A stretch of DNA of 35,194 bases from NCBI GenBank assembly GCA_021841865.1, contig JAKCDM010000024.1, positions 1-35,194 on the forward strand, in the 5' to 3' direction. The notes beneath the pieces were generated by a model. The model searched no databases and was not told where the DNA came from. It was given only the letters and a program-made list of their open reading frames with translations. Positions 8,416-18,441 of the stretch are shown piece by piece. Origin of the DNA: Pseudomonadota bacterium (lineage in GTDB: Bacteria; Pseudomonadota; Gammaproteobacteria; Burkholderiales; Burkholderiaceae_C). Each line of letters starts with the position of its first letter. The first letter of the stretch is position 1. The position numbers and the translations under genes were made by a program.

Positions 8416-9099
8416 TCAAGGCACCAGCCTGTAGCCGGCGCCGCTCTCGGTGAGCAGATGCCGGGGCCGCGCGGGCAAGTCCTCCAGCTTGTGCCGAAGA
8501 CGCCCCATGTACACGCGCACATAGTGCTCGTTGTCCAGGGCATGGGGCCCCCAGAGCTCCTGCAGCAGGCGCCGGTGCGTGAGCAGGGCCCCCGCGTTCT
8601 GCGCCAGCAGCTCGAGGAGTCGGTACTCCATCAGGGTCAGGTGCACCGTGGCCTCCCCCTTGCGCACCAGGCGCCTGCCCATGTCGACGACCACGTCGCC
8701 GAAGCGCACCACGCTTCCATGCTCGCCGGTCTTGCGACGGCGCAGCGCGGCCCGCACCCTGGCGAGCAATTCGGCGACGCCGAAGGGCTTGGTCAGGTAG
8801 TCGTCGGCCCCCAGGTCGAGCGCCGAGACCTTCGCGGCCTCGTCCTGGCGCGCCGAAAGCACGACGACCGGTGCGTGGCTCCAGGCGCGGAATCCGCCGA
8901 GAAATACCATGCCGTCGGCATCGGGCAGGCCGAGATCGAGCAGCACCAGGTCGGGCCTGCGCGCCGCCGCGTCGGTGAGCGCGCGGGCGCACTGCTGCGA
9001 TTCGTGCACCCGATAGCCCTCGGCTTGCAGCGCCGAGCGCACGAAGCGGCGGATCTCGGCCTCGTCCTCAACCAGCAGGATCAGTGGCTGGCTTGTCAT
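8416..9099 (-). CDS. kdpE: KdpE potassium-responsive response regulator
   Basis: 227-aa OmpR/PhoB-class regulator, the normal KdpE length. The receiver domain shows the acidic pair E11/D12 (LLVEDEAEI), phospho-acceptor D55 in LVLLDLGLPD, switch S82 and K104 in YLTKPF. The C-terminal winged helix-turn-helix includes LTLMEYRLLELLAQNAGALL and HYVRVYMGRLRHKLE and ends GAGYRLVP. The start at 9099 lies inside the end of kdpD (32-bp overlap), so translation is probably coupled to kdpD. In known systems phosphorylated KdpE activates kdpFABC when potassium is scarce or turgor falls; here its gene is the last of the operon, so the system would be autoregulated if transcribed from the kdp promoter. Confidence 0.95.
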   Translation of the reverse strand: MTSQPLILLVEDEAEIRRFVRSALQAEGYRVHESQQCARALTDAAARRPDLVLLDLGLPDADGMVFLGGFRAWSHAPVVVLSARQDEAAKVSALDLGADDYLTKPFGVAELLARVRAALRRRKTGEHGSVVRFGDVVVDMGRRLVRKGEATVHLTLMEYRLLELLAQNAGALLTHRRLLQELWGPHALDNEHYVRVYMGRLRHKLEDLPARPRHLLTESGAGYRLVP

Positions 9100-11812
9100 C
9101 CTCGGGCTCCTCGGGCTCATCGGCGGGGACCCCGCGCGGCGCCCGCAACGGCAATTCGAAAGCAAAGGAGGCTCCGCCCTGCGGTCGGTTGGTCGCGCGA
9201 ATGCTGCCACCGTGGGCCTCGATCACCGATCGGCAGATCGCCAGCCCCAGCCCCACGCCCGGCACAGCCGACTCGGCCTGCCCCCTGGCGAACTTGTCGA
9301 ACAGCTCGCGCTCGCGCCCACGCGGCAACCCCGGCCCCTCGTCCCAGACCGTGACCCGAGCAACCCCATCGGCCGTGCGCGCGCTGACACCGATGCGCGC
9401 GCCCGCCGGCGTGTACTTAAGCGCGTTGTCGAACAAGTTGACGAACACCCTTTCGAGCAGGGGTCCGTCAGCGTAGACCAGCGCGAGATCGGCGGGAACA
9501 TCCATGCACAGCGGATGCAGCGCGAGCTGCTCCTCGTCGAGTGCGCGCAGCGCGCTGCCGACCATCTCCTCCACCGATTGCCAGCGCCTGCGCAACGTGA
9601 CCTTGCCTGCCTGCAGGCGAGCCATCTCCAGCATGTCGTCGACCATCCTGGATACCCGGCGAGCCTGCTTTCCCACGGAACCGACCTGCTCCACCAGCGC
9701 CGGTGCCTCGCCCTGCGCGCGCATGCGCAGCAGGTCGGTGGCACCGATCAACGAAGTCAGCGGTGTGCGCAGGTCGTGGGACAGCGCCGACAGCACCGAA
9801 TTGCGCAGCCGCTCGGCTTCCATCGCCAACAGGGTGCCCTGGGCGACCTCGACGAAGTGCACGCGCTCCAGTGCGATGGCGATCTGCGTGGCGATGGTGT
9901 CGAGCAGTCGACGCTGTTCGGGAACCAGCACATTGCGCTGCGGGCCGGGCGCGACGACCAGCACGCCGCGCACGCGCATCGGCGCCTTCAGCGGCAGGTA
10001 CAGCGATGCCAGCGCAGGCAGGGTGCTGGTGCCGATGCCCGCCGCCTCGCCGTGTTCCAGGCACCAGCGCGCCAGCTCGGCGTCGACCTCTTCGATCGCC
10101 GCGCCGGGCCCGGCGGAGTCGACCTGCCGCAGCCGGCCGTCGTCGTCCAGCAGCAGCAGCGCAACCCGAGCGCGAAAGCCGTCGCGCACGTGCTGCAGGC
10201 CGAACGCGGCCACCTGCTCCGCGGTGAGCGCTCCCGAAAGGTCGCGCGACAAGGCATACAGGTCGCGCGCACGGCCTTCGCGCAGGTTGGCCACCCGCGC
10301 CTGGTAGCGCAGCCCGGCGGTGAGGTGCCCGATGAGCAAGCCGACCCCCAGCATCACGCTGAAGGTGAACAGGTACTGCACGTCGCTGACGGCGAAGGAA
10401 TACCGCGGCGGCACATAGAAGAAATCGAAGGCCAGCACGTTGACGAAGGCTGCCAGCACCGCCGGCCCGCGCCCCAGGCGCCAGGCAGTGAGCACGACTC
10501 CGGCCAGGAACAGCATGACCATGTTCGACAGGTCGAAGTAGCCCAGCAGCGGGCTGGCCAGCAAGGCCACCGCGGCACTTCCGGCGAGGGCCCAGGCATA
10601 GTCCGGCCAGCGCAAGGGCTGGCTCGCGGCGCCTCCGGGCACCGCGCCTGGCGCGGCTGCCGGCGCGTCGGGCTCGGGGGCGAGCAGAACCAGGTCCAGG
10701 TCGGGAGCCAGGGTTCCCAGCGCGCGCGCGAAGGATCCGCGGCGCGCCTCCTGCCACCACCTGCGCCGGCGATGCCGGGCCATGACCACGCGGTTGAGGT
10801 TGTGGCCGCGGGCGTAGGCCAGGACTTCGGCAGCTGCCTGCTGCCCCGCCAGCACCGCGGTGTGCGCGCCGAGGTCGCGGCCCAGCTGCAGCAGCTTGAG
10901 AATCGCCGCGCGGCGCGGTTCGGCGAGCTGCTGCAGCGGCGGCGTCTCGGCGTAGACCACATGCCAGCGTGCGTGCAGCGCCTCGGCCAGGCGAGCCGCT
11001 GCGCGCACCAGCCCGGGCCCGTTGTCGGGTCCCACGCACACCAGCAGGGCCTCGGAGGCACTCCATACCGCGCCGCCCACCCGCGTGCTGCGGTAGCTGC
11101 GCATCTGGCTGTCCACGCGCTCGGCGGTCAGGCGCAGCGCGAGCTGGCGCAGCGCCAGCAGGTTGCCCTTGCGGAAAAAGTTCCTCAGCGCACGAGCCGC
11201 CTGCGCGGCGACGTACACCTTGCCTTCGCGCAGGCGCTGCAGCAGCTCGTCGGGGGGAAGGTCGACCAGCACCACGTCATCGGCCTGCTGGAACAGGCGG
11301 TCGGGTACGGTTTCACGCACCGGAACCTCGGCGATGCTGGCCACGATGTGGCTGACGCTGTCGAGGTGCTGGACATTGAGCGTGGTGTAGACATCGATGC
11401 CCATGCCCAGCAGTTCCTCGACGTCCTGCCAGCGCTTGGGGTGGCGGCTGCCGGTGGCGTTGCTGTGCGCCAGCTCGTCGACCAGCAGCACCTGCGGCCG
11501 GCGCTGCAGGGCGGCGGCGAGGTCGAATTCCTCGAGCATGCGGCCAGCCGAGCCCAGGCGGATGCGCGGCAGCAGCTCCAGCCCCTCGAGCAGGCGTTGC
11601 GTCTCGTGTCGACCATGGGTCTCCACCACGCCGCACACCACGTCGACGCCCTTGGCCCGCAGCTGCTGCGCCGCGGCCAGCATGGCAAAGGTCTTGCCCA
11701 CGCCGGGCGACGCGCCGAAAAAGATCTTCAGCTTGCCTCGCAGCGCCTGGTGCTCCTGTTGTTCGACTTCGCGCAACAGCGCCTGCGGGTCGGGACGTTG
11801 GTCGTCGCTCAT
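9068..11812 (-). CDS. kdpD: KdpD sensor histidine kinase
   Basis: 914-aa membrane sensor kinase (E. coli KdpD is 894 aa). Domains in order: N-terminal KdpD domain with Walker A GASPGVGKT at 33-41; a universal-stress-like domain (about 230-370); four membrane helices near 400-500 (DUF4118-type, including MVMLFLAGVVLTAWRLG); a GAF-like segment with YLPLKAPMRVRGVLVVAPG; HisKA with H679 in ALSHDLRTPLTSL; and the ATPase domain with VNLFDNALKYTPAG, WDEGPGLP and GVGLGLAICRS. It ends in an acidic tail (ADEPEEPEDD). The start at 11812 (MSDDQRPDP) matches the family N-terminus. An in-frame ATG at 11857 is less likely because it lies inside the hairpin that follows kdpC. No strong ribosome binding site precedes either. 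Confidence 0.95.
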   Translation of the reverse strand: MSDDQRPDPQALLREVEQQEHQALRGKLKIFFGASPGVGKTFAMLAAAQQLRAKGVDVVCGVVETHGRHETQRLLEGLELLPRIRLGSAGRMLEEFDLAAALQRRPQVLLVDELAHSNATGSRHPKRWQDVEELLGMGIDVYTTLNVQHLDSVSHIVASIAEVPVRETVPDRLFQQADDVVLVDLPPDELLQRLREGKVYVAAQAARALRNFFRKGNLLALRQLALRLTAERVDSQMRSYRSTRVGGAVWSASEALLVCVGPDNGPGLVRAAARLAEALHARWHVVYAETPPLQQLAEPRRAAILKLLQLGRDLGAHTAVLAGQQAAAEVLAYARGHNLNRVVMARHRRRRWWQEARRGSFARALGTLAPDLDLVLLAPEPDAPAAAPGAVPGGAASQPLRWPDYAWALAGSAAVALLASPLLGYFDLSNMVMLFLAGVVLTAWRLGRGPAVLAAFVNVLAFDFFYVPPRYSFAVSDVQYLFTFSVMLGVGLLIGHLTAGLRYQARVANLREGRARDLYALSRDLSGALTAEQVAAFGLQHVRDGFRARVALLLLDDDGRLRQVDSAGPGAAIEEVDAELARWCLEHGEAAGIGTSTLPALASLYLPLKAPMRVRGVLVVAPGPQRNVLVPEQRRLLDTIATQIAIALERVHFVEVAQGTLLAMEAERLRNSVLSALSHDLRTPLTSLIGATDLLRMRAQGEAPALVEQVGSVGKQARRVSRMVDDMLEMARLQAGKVTLRRRWQSVEEMVGSALRALDEEQLALHPLCMDVPADLALVYADGPLLERVFVNLFDNALKYTPAGARIGVSARTADGVARVTVWDEGPGLPRGRERELFDKFARGQAESAVPGVGLGLAICRSVIEAHGGSIRATNRPQGGASFAFELPLRAPRGVPADEPEEPEDDKPATDPAG

Positions 11813-11847
11813 GATTCGGTGCACGTGGTCTCGCCGGCCGCCCCGCA

Positions 11848-11883
11848 GCCGGGCCATGGCGCGGCACCGGCGCCATGGCCGGC
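11848..11883 (-). terminator. Intercistronic hairpin between kdpC and kdpD
   Basis: A stem of nine perfect pairs (CCATGGCGC at 11854-11862 with GCGCCATGG at 11870-11878, loop of 7) is extended by five more G/C pairs (11848-11852 with 11879-11883) across a one-base bulge. It begins 4 nt after the kdpC stop on the transcribed strand and lies wholly before the kdpD start at 11812. There is no U-run, so it is not a classical intrinsic terminator; it may attenuate read-through or protect the kdpFABC mRNA, giving less KdpD/E than pump. Confidence 0.55.
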
Positions 11884-11887
11884 GTGC

Positions 11888-12478
11888 TCAGGGTACGCGC
11901 CGGGGGCGCATGCCGTCGAGCGCCAGGTTCAGCTCCAGCACGTTCACGCGCGGTTCCCCGAACAGTCCCAGCCAGGGGTGATGCGCCTCGCGCGCGAGCA
12001 AGCGCCTCACGCGCCGCTCGGGCATGCCGCGCGCCCGGGCGACCCGCGCGAGCTGGTATTGCGCCGCGGCAAGACTGATGTCCGGGTCGAGCCCGGAGCC
12101 CGACGCGGTGACCAGGTCCACCGGCACGGGCTTGTCCGCGTCGGCAGGGTCGGCGTCACGCAGCGCACGAATCTCGGCCCGCACGGCGTCGAGCTCGGCC
12201 GGATTGCTCGGCCCGAGATTCGATCCCCCCGAAGCCAGCGCGTCGTAGGGTCGCGGCGAAGTCGCGGACGGCCGCCCCCAGAAATACCCCGGTGCCGTGA
12301 AGTACTGCCCGATCCATTCCGAGCCTACGGCCTCGCCCCGGACCGCGAGCACCGACCCGCCGGCCTGCCAGGCGAAAAGCGTGTGCGCCAGCGCGGTCAC
12401 CGCCAGCGGATAGGCCACGCCGGTCAGCAGGGTGAACGCGAGCAGCAGCACGATGGCCGGACGAAACACTGAGAACAT
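11888..12478 (-). CDS. kdpC: KdpC, potassium-transporting ATPase subunit C
   Basis: 196-aa stabilising subunit of the Kdp pump (E. coli 190 aa). A single N-terminal membrane helix (FRPAIVLLLAFTLLTGVAYP) is followed by the periplasmic domain with hallmarks GSEWIGQYF, FWGRPSAT, YDALASGGSNLGPSNP, the VPVDLVTASGSGLDPDIS signature and a terminal helix pair ending VNVLELNLALD. The ATG at 12478 has AGGAGAGG about 6 nt upstream. It starts 13 bp after kdpB. The subunit helps ATP binding by KdpB and complex assembly; all conserved blocks are present. Confidence 0.97.
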   Translation of the reverse strand: MFSVFRPAIVLLLAFTLLTGVAYPLAVTALAHTLFAWQAGGSVLAVRGEAVGSEWIGQYFTAPGYFWGRPSATSPRPYDALASGGSNLGPSNPAELDAVRAEIRALRDADPADADKPVPVDLVTASGSGLDPDISLAAAQYQLARVARARGMPERRVRRLLAREAHHPWLGLFGEPRVNVLELNLALDGMRPRRVP

Positions 12479-12491
12479 GGGTGCCTCTCCT

Positions 12492-14554
<2,063 letters not shown>

Positions 14555-14558
<4 letters not shown>

Positions 14559-16378
14559 GGCCGGCCCCCGATCACAGCCGCATGTCCGGCCCACGGCGCG
14601 AAATGCTCGGCGATCGGGCCCAGGGCCAGCGCCGGCAGGAAGGTCAGCGCTGCGACCAGCAGCACCGTGCCCAGAAGCAGTGTGATGAACAAGGCCCCAT
14701 GCGTTGGCATGGTTCCGCTGGACGTGGCCAGGCGCTTTTTCGACGCCAGCGAGCCGGCGATGGCCAGCGCGGCGATGATCGACACGAAGCGACCTGCCCA
14801 CATCGCCAGACCGAGCGCGAGGTTGTAGAAAGGGGTGTCGGCGCTCAAACCGGCGAATGCGCTGCCGTTGTTGTTGGCCGCCGACGTGAACGCGTAGAGC
14901 ATTTCCGAGAAGCCGTGCGCGCCGGGGTTGGCCAGCCCGGCCAGCCCGGCGGGCGTGACGGCGGCGATGGCGGTGCCCACCACGATCAGCACGGGCGAGA
15001 TCAACAGTCCCATCGAGACCATCTTCATGTCGAAGGACTCGATCTTCTTGCCCAGGTACTCCGGCGTGCGGCCGATCATCAGGCCGCCGATGAACACCGC
15101 CATGAGAGCCACCATCAGCATGCCGTACAGCCCCGTTCCCGTGCCGCCCGGGGCGACCTCGCCCAGCTGCATCAGCAGCATCGGGACCATGCCGCCGAGC
15201 GGAGTGTTCGAGTCGAGCATGGAATCGACGGCCCCCGTCGACGTACCCGTGGTGGCCGCGGTGAAGATGGCCGTCGACGCGATGCCGAACCGGCTCTCCT
15301 TTCCCTCCATGTTGCCGCCAGGCTGCGAGGGGCCGGCCCTCTGGTCGACGCGCAGCGCGCGAAACGCCGGATTGCCCTGCTGCTCGAAGTGCGCCTCGGC
15401 CGACATGGCCACGCCGAGCATGATGGCCATCGCGGCCAGCAGTGCCCAGCCCTGGCGTCGGTCGCCGACCATGCGCCCGAAGGTGAAGGTCAGCGCCACC
15501 GAGATCAGCAGCAGCGCGAAGATCTCCAGGCCGTTGGTCAGAGCATCGGGGTTCTCGTAGGGATGCGCCGAGTTCGCGTTGTAGAAGCCTCCGCCGTTGG
15601 TCCCCAGTTCCTTGATCGCCTCCTGCGACGCCACCGGTCCGAGCGGCAGGATCTGCTGCGCCGACTGCGAGGCCACCCATGTCGGCCGCCCTTGGGCGTC
15701 CACGACACGATGTCCCTTCGCGTCGGTCGCAGCGAGCCGCAGGCTCACGGGCGCGATCAGGTGCACCGTGCGCTCGGCGCGCAAGGTCTGGGGCACGCCC
15801 TGGCTGACCAGCACGATCGCCAGCACGAAGGAAATCGGCAGCAGGACATAGCTGGTGATGCGGTGCAGGTCGACCCAGAAGTTGCCGATGGTCGACGCGC
15901 TGCGTCGGGCGAAGCCCCGCACCATCGCGAAGGCCACCGCGATGCCGGTGGCCGCCGACAGGAAATTCTGCACGGCCAGCCCCGTCATCTGCACCAGGTT
16001 GCCCATCGTGGTTTCGCCGGCGTAGCCTTGCCAATTCGTGTTGGTCACGAAACTGATCGCGGTGTTGAAGGCGCTGTCGGGGCTGAGCGCGCCGAGATGC
16101 CGCGGATCGAGGGGCAGCATCCCCTGCAGGCGCTGCAGCGCATAGAGCGCGAGCACGCCGAGAAAGTTGAACAGCAGCAGCGCGCGCGCGTATGCGCCCC
16201 ACCCCATTTCCTGCTCCGGTCGCGCGCCGGCCAGGCCGAGCAGCCGAGCTTCCAGCGCGAGCAGCGCCTCGGGCATGCGCCCCTCGGCCAACGCGGCCAT
16301 GTACAGGCCCAGGGGCCGGCCCACGAGCAACAGGGCGGCGAACAATGCCGCCAGCAGCGCCCAGAACGCGGAAGTCAT
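14555..16378 (-). CDS. kdpA: KdpA, potassium-binding channel-like subunit
   Basis: 607 aa (E. coli 557), the SKT-superfamily subunit that binds K+ with high affinity. Selectivity-filter-like loops can be read at [36 protein letters not shown] and [13 protein letters not shown]. The N-terminus [19 protein letters not shown] and the characteristic RPLGLYMA segment fit the family. The extra length over E. coli seems to sit in a loop near residues 205-265 ([32 protein letters not shown]), a feature found in many proteobacterial KdpA proteins. Its ATG shares one base with the kdpF stop (TGATG) and its stop overlaps kdpB. Confidence 0.97.
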
Positions 16379-16467
16379 CAGAAGTCCTCCGCTCGCACCA
16401 GCGCATAGCCCAGGTAGATCACCAGCAGCACCGTGATGATCCCGCCCAACCAGTAGAGCACGCTCAT
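16378..16467 (-). CDS. kdpF: KdpF, small stabilising subunit of the potassium pump
   Basis: 29-aa single-helix membrane peptide, [20 protein letters not shown] followed by YALVRAEDF. The pattern of a hydrophobic helix then Y-L-x-Y-A-L-x-R-x-E-x-F is the KdpF signature (E. coli KdpF is also 29 aa). It stabilises the KdpABC complex in the inner membrane. The stop overlaps the kdpA start (TGATG), and the start lies 1 bp after the preceding small ORF. It is easily missed by gene finders because of its size. Confidence 0.93.
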   Translation of the reverse strand: MSVLYWLGGIITVLLVIYLGYALVRAEDF

Positions 16468-16468
16468 G

Positions 16469-16561
16469 TCAGCGCCCCCGTTGCAGTTTTTCGCAGCCGC
16501 GGACCAGCCAGACCATGGCGAGCCAGCACAGCGATGCGACCCCCAACCACACGAAGTCCAT
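16469..16561 (-). CDS. Unnamed 30-aa membrane peptide leading the kdp operon
   Basis: MDFVWLGVASLCWLAMVWLV followed by RGCEKLQRGR: one membrane helix (about 3-20) with a short basic cytoplasmic tail. GAGGAG lies 8 nt before the ATG, the best ribosome binding site of the operon's front end, and the stop is followed after a single base by the kdpF ATG (TGACATG). Such tight packing and the strong ribosome binding site argue that it is translated. It is not KdpF, which is the next gene. I recall similar short peptides with a C-E-x-L ending before kdpF elsewhere, but cannot name a family. It could be an extra pump subunit or a leader peptide that couples translation. Confidence 0.7.
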   Translation of the reverse strand: MDFVWLGVASLCWLAMVWLVRGCEKLQRGR

Positions 16562-16606
16562 GATGGACACTCCTCGTCGAATCCCGCCTCAAGCCTAGGA
16601 CTCGCG

Positions 16607-16656
16607 GTATCAACGGCGCATAAATTGTTGGCCCCGGCGCATCAACAGGGCATCAA
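16607..16656 (-). promoter_or_regulatory. Phased direct repeats upstream of the kdp operon (possible KdpE sites)
   Basis: Read on the minus strand, TTGATGC occurs at 16650-16656 and 16639-16645 (11 bp apart), and TTGATAC at 16607-16613 (32 bp further, three helical turns). All three face the same side of the helix, 46-95 bp upstream of the first kdp ORF. OmpR-family regulators typically bind direct repeats with 10-11 bp spacing. The middle copy could double as a -35 (TTGATG), with a poor -10 (TATGCG) 17 bp downstream. The 172-bp region also serves the divergent SDR gene. Confidence 0.4.
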
Positions 16657-16733
16657 TCCCAACGCCGCCGGTCGGTCGTTCGGGTGTACGCTGGCCTGGT
16701 CCACGCAAGCGGCCGCATCGCAGGCACGAAACC

Positions 16734-17423
16734 ATGCCCACCGCACTGATCACGGGAGCCGGCCGCGGCATCGGCCGCGAACTGGCCGTCACGCTCGCGG
16801 CGCAGGGCTGGCAGGTGCTGGCGGGGGTTCGCGACCCGCTGGCGGCGCCTGCCGGCACCCGGGCCGAGCGCGTCGACATGGCCGACCCCGAGTCCATCGA
16901 GGCGCTGGCGCGGCGCCTGCGGGACCGCGGCCAGACGCTCGACGCTCTGGTGAACAACGCCGCGGTGTACGAACAGGCTCGGCGCCTGATCTGGGAGGTC
17001 AACGTGCTCGGCCCGTTGCGCCTGACGCTGGCCCTCGAGGGGCTGCTCGCGCCGGGCGCGCGCGTGGTGATGGTCACGAGCGGGCTCGGCAGCTTGTCGG
17101 CGCAGCCCCCGCAGCTGGTCAGGCGCCTGGGCGCGCCGGCGCTGTCGCTCGACGACCTGGACAGCATGGCGCGCGAGGCGCCGGGCGGCTATGGGGCGAG
17201 CAAGGCCGCGCTCACCGCGATGGCGCGCCTGTTCGCCGATCGCCTGCGCGATCGCGGCATCCTGGTCAACGCGATCAGCCCCGGCTGGGTGCGCAGCGAC
17301 ATGGGAGGCGCCAACGCGCCGCGCTCGCTGCGGCAAGGCGCGGCAAGCCTGCTGTGGGGAGTGCAGTTGCCGGCGGGCGGCCCGTCGGGCGGGTGCTTCG
17401 AGGACGGCTTGCCGCTGGAGTGA
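16734..17423 (+). CDS. Short-chain dehydrogenase/reductase
   Basis: 229-aa classical SDR, an NAD(P)-dependent oxidoreductase of unknown substrate. It has the cofactor glycine motif TGAGRGIG (residues 7-14), NNAA in LDALVNNAAVYEQ, the catalytic serine region VVMVTSGLGSLSAQ, the YGASKAAL motif (Tyr-x-x-x-Lys) and the post-catalytic SPGWVRSDMGG. The length is a little short (usually 240-260), with a truncated C-terminal segment as in the carbonyl-reductase/C-factor-like branch. An arginine after GAG favours NADP(H). The ATG at 16734 starts right at the first beta strand, with no strong ribosome binding site. It is divergent from kdp and convergent with the HD-GYP gene. Confidence 0.9.
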   Translation: MPTALITGAGRGIGRELAVTLAAQGWQVLAGVRDPLAAPAGTRAERVDMADPESIEALARRLRDRGQTLDALVNNAAVYEQARRLIWEVNVLGPLRLTLALEGLLAPGARVVMVTSGLGSLSAQPPQLVRRLGAPALSLDDLDSMAREAPGGYGASKAALTAMARLFADRLRDRGILVNAISPGWVRSDMGGANAPRSLRQGAASLLWGVQLPAGGPSGGCFEDGLPLE

Positions 17424-17468
17424 GCGCCGGCGGCCGCCACCCGCGGCGCGCGCATGCGCCGGCGGCCG
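17424..17468. repeat. 13-bp direct repeat in the SDR/HD-GYP convergent gap
   Basis: GCGCCGGCGGCCG occurs at 17424-17436 and 17456-17468, in the 91-bp gap between two convergent genes. The segment is extremely GC-rich and can fold in several ways. It may act as a bidirectional transcription end, but no U-run or single dominant hairpin is visible. Confidence 0.35.
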
Positions 17469-17514
17469 GGCCCCGCCCGCGCAGGCCCGGACGCATTCCC
17501 GCAACGCCGGCTGC

Positions 17515-18423
17515 TCAACCCTGCGGCGCGGATTCGTGCACGTACACCGGCTCCACGACGGCGTTCATTCCGCGCAGGGCTCGCAGCCTCAGCACATTGG
17601 ACTCGGCGAGCAGGGTTCCCTTGGTCAGCAGCACCAGGCCCGCGACGTTCAACAGGTCGCGCGCCAGGCGATGCCCCTCGCGCAACTCGGACAGCGACAG
17701 CGGAATCTCCCCGTCGGGGCGCCTGCGCTCCTCCTCGTGCGGGGAGGCCTCCTCGACGATGCCCAGGAACATGTCCACGACGCGGGGGTCGAACTTGTGC
17801 CCGCGGTGCTGGCGCAGGTGCTCCAGCACCTCGGGTTCGCTGAACTGCGCGGGGGCATCGGCCGGCTTGTTGAGCATCTCGTCGTAGGTGTCGCAGACCG
17901 ACAGGATGCGCGCGCCGATCGGAATGTCCTCGCCGGCCAGTCGCGCGGGGAAGCCGGACCCGTCCCAATGCTCGTGGTGCGCGGCGACCGCAGCGGCAGA
18001 GGCCTCGTACCAGGGAACCCCGCGCAGATGCGATGCGCCGATTTCCGGATGCGACAGGATCAGCCCGCGATCTGTCTCCGACAGCTCGCTCCACGGCGTG
18101 AACAACACCGCGCGTTGCATGCCCAGCATGCCGATATCGTGGAACAGCGCGGCATGGCGCAAGGCCTGATGGGCCGGGTAGGACACCTTGAAGCGCACGG
18201 CCAGCAGATCCACCAGGCGGGCGACGCGACGGCCATGCCCGCCCAGATGCGGGTTGAAGGTGTCGAGCAGGCCGCACAGCATGGCTTCCACGCCCGAGCG
18301 ATTGGCCGTGACCTGCGCCTGCAGGTTCTCGCGATCGTCGGCCAGCGTGCGCACGTCTCGCGCCAGCCGGTTGGCCATCCCGATGACGCCGCCACTGGGC
18401 GGCGAGCCTTGGATCAGGGGCAT
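17515..18423 (-). CDS. HD-GYP-type cyclic-di-GMP phosphodiesterase
   Basis: 302-aa cytoplasmic protein. An N-terminal helical segment (about 1-45) precedes an HD-GYP domain: the early metal ligand histidine in NPHLGGHGRRVARL, the HD pair in AALFHDIGMLG, HPEIGASHL, and the signature HHEHWDGSGFP followed by GEDIPIGARILSVCDTYD. The GYP triplet is GFP here; phenylalanine replaces tyrosine, while the metal-binding histidines and aspartates are present, so activity is likely. A C-terminal extension of about 50 residues (LARDLLNVAGLVLLTKGTLL) resembles the tail found in many proteobacterial HD-GYP regulators. AAGGAG before the ATG is strong. It lies 18 bp after the GGDEF/EAL gene and is probably cotranscribed. 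Confidence 0.92.
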   Translation of the reverse strand: MPLIQGSPPSGGVIGMANRLARDVRTLADDRENLQAQVTANRSGVEAMLCGLLDTFNPHLGGHGRRVARLVDLLAVRFKVSYPAHQALRHAALFHDIGMLGMQRAVLFTPWSELSETDRGLILSHPEIGASHLRGVPWYEASAAAVAAHHEHWDGSGFPARLAGEDIPIGARILSVCDTYDEMLNKPADAPAQFSEPEVLEHLRQHRGHKFDPRVVDMFLGIVEEASPHEEERRRPDGEIPLSLSELREGHRLARDLLNVAGLVLLTKGTLLAESNVLRLRALRGMNAVVEPVYVHESAPQG

Positions 18424-18441
18424 GGGAACTCCTTGGGTCGA

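Noticed and set aside
9212-12472. A 1086-codon plus-strand open frame across kdpD and kdpC
   Set aside because: Antisense shadow of GC-rich coding sequence; translation is rich in Arg, Gln and His with no domain motif, while the minus strand gives unmistakable KdpC and KdpD.
16600-16700. Canonical sigma-70 promoter for kdp
   Set aside because: TTGATG as -35 is usable but the -10 candidates (TATGCG, TTTATG) are poor or badly spaced, so no promoter was called beyond the repeat region.
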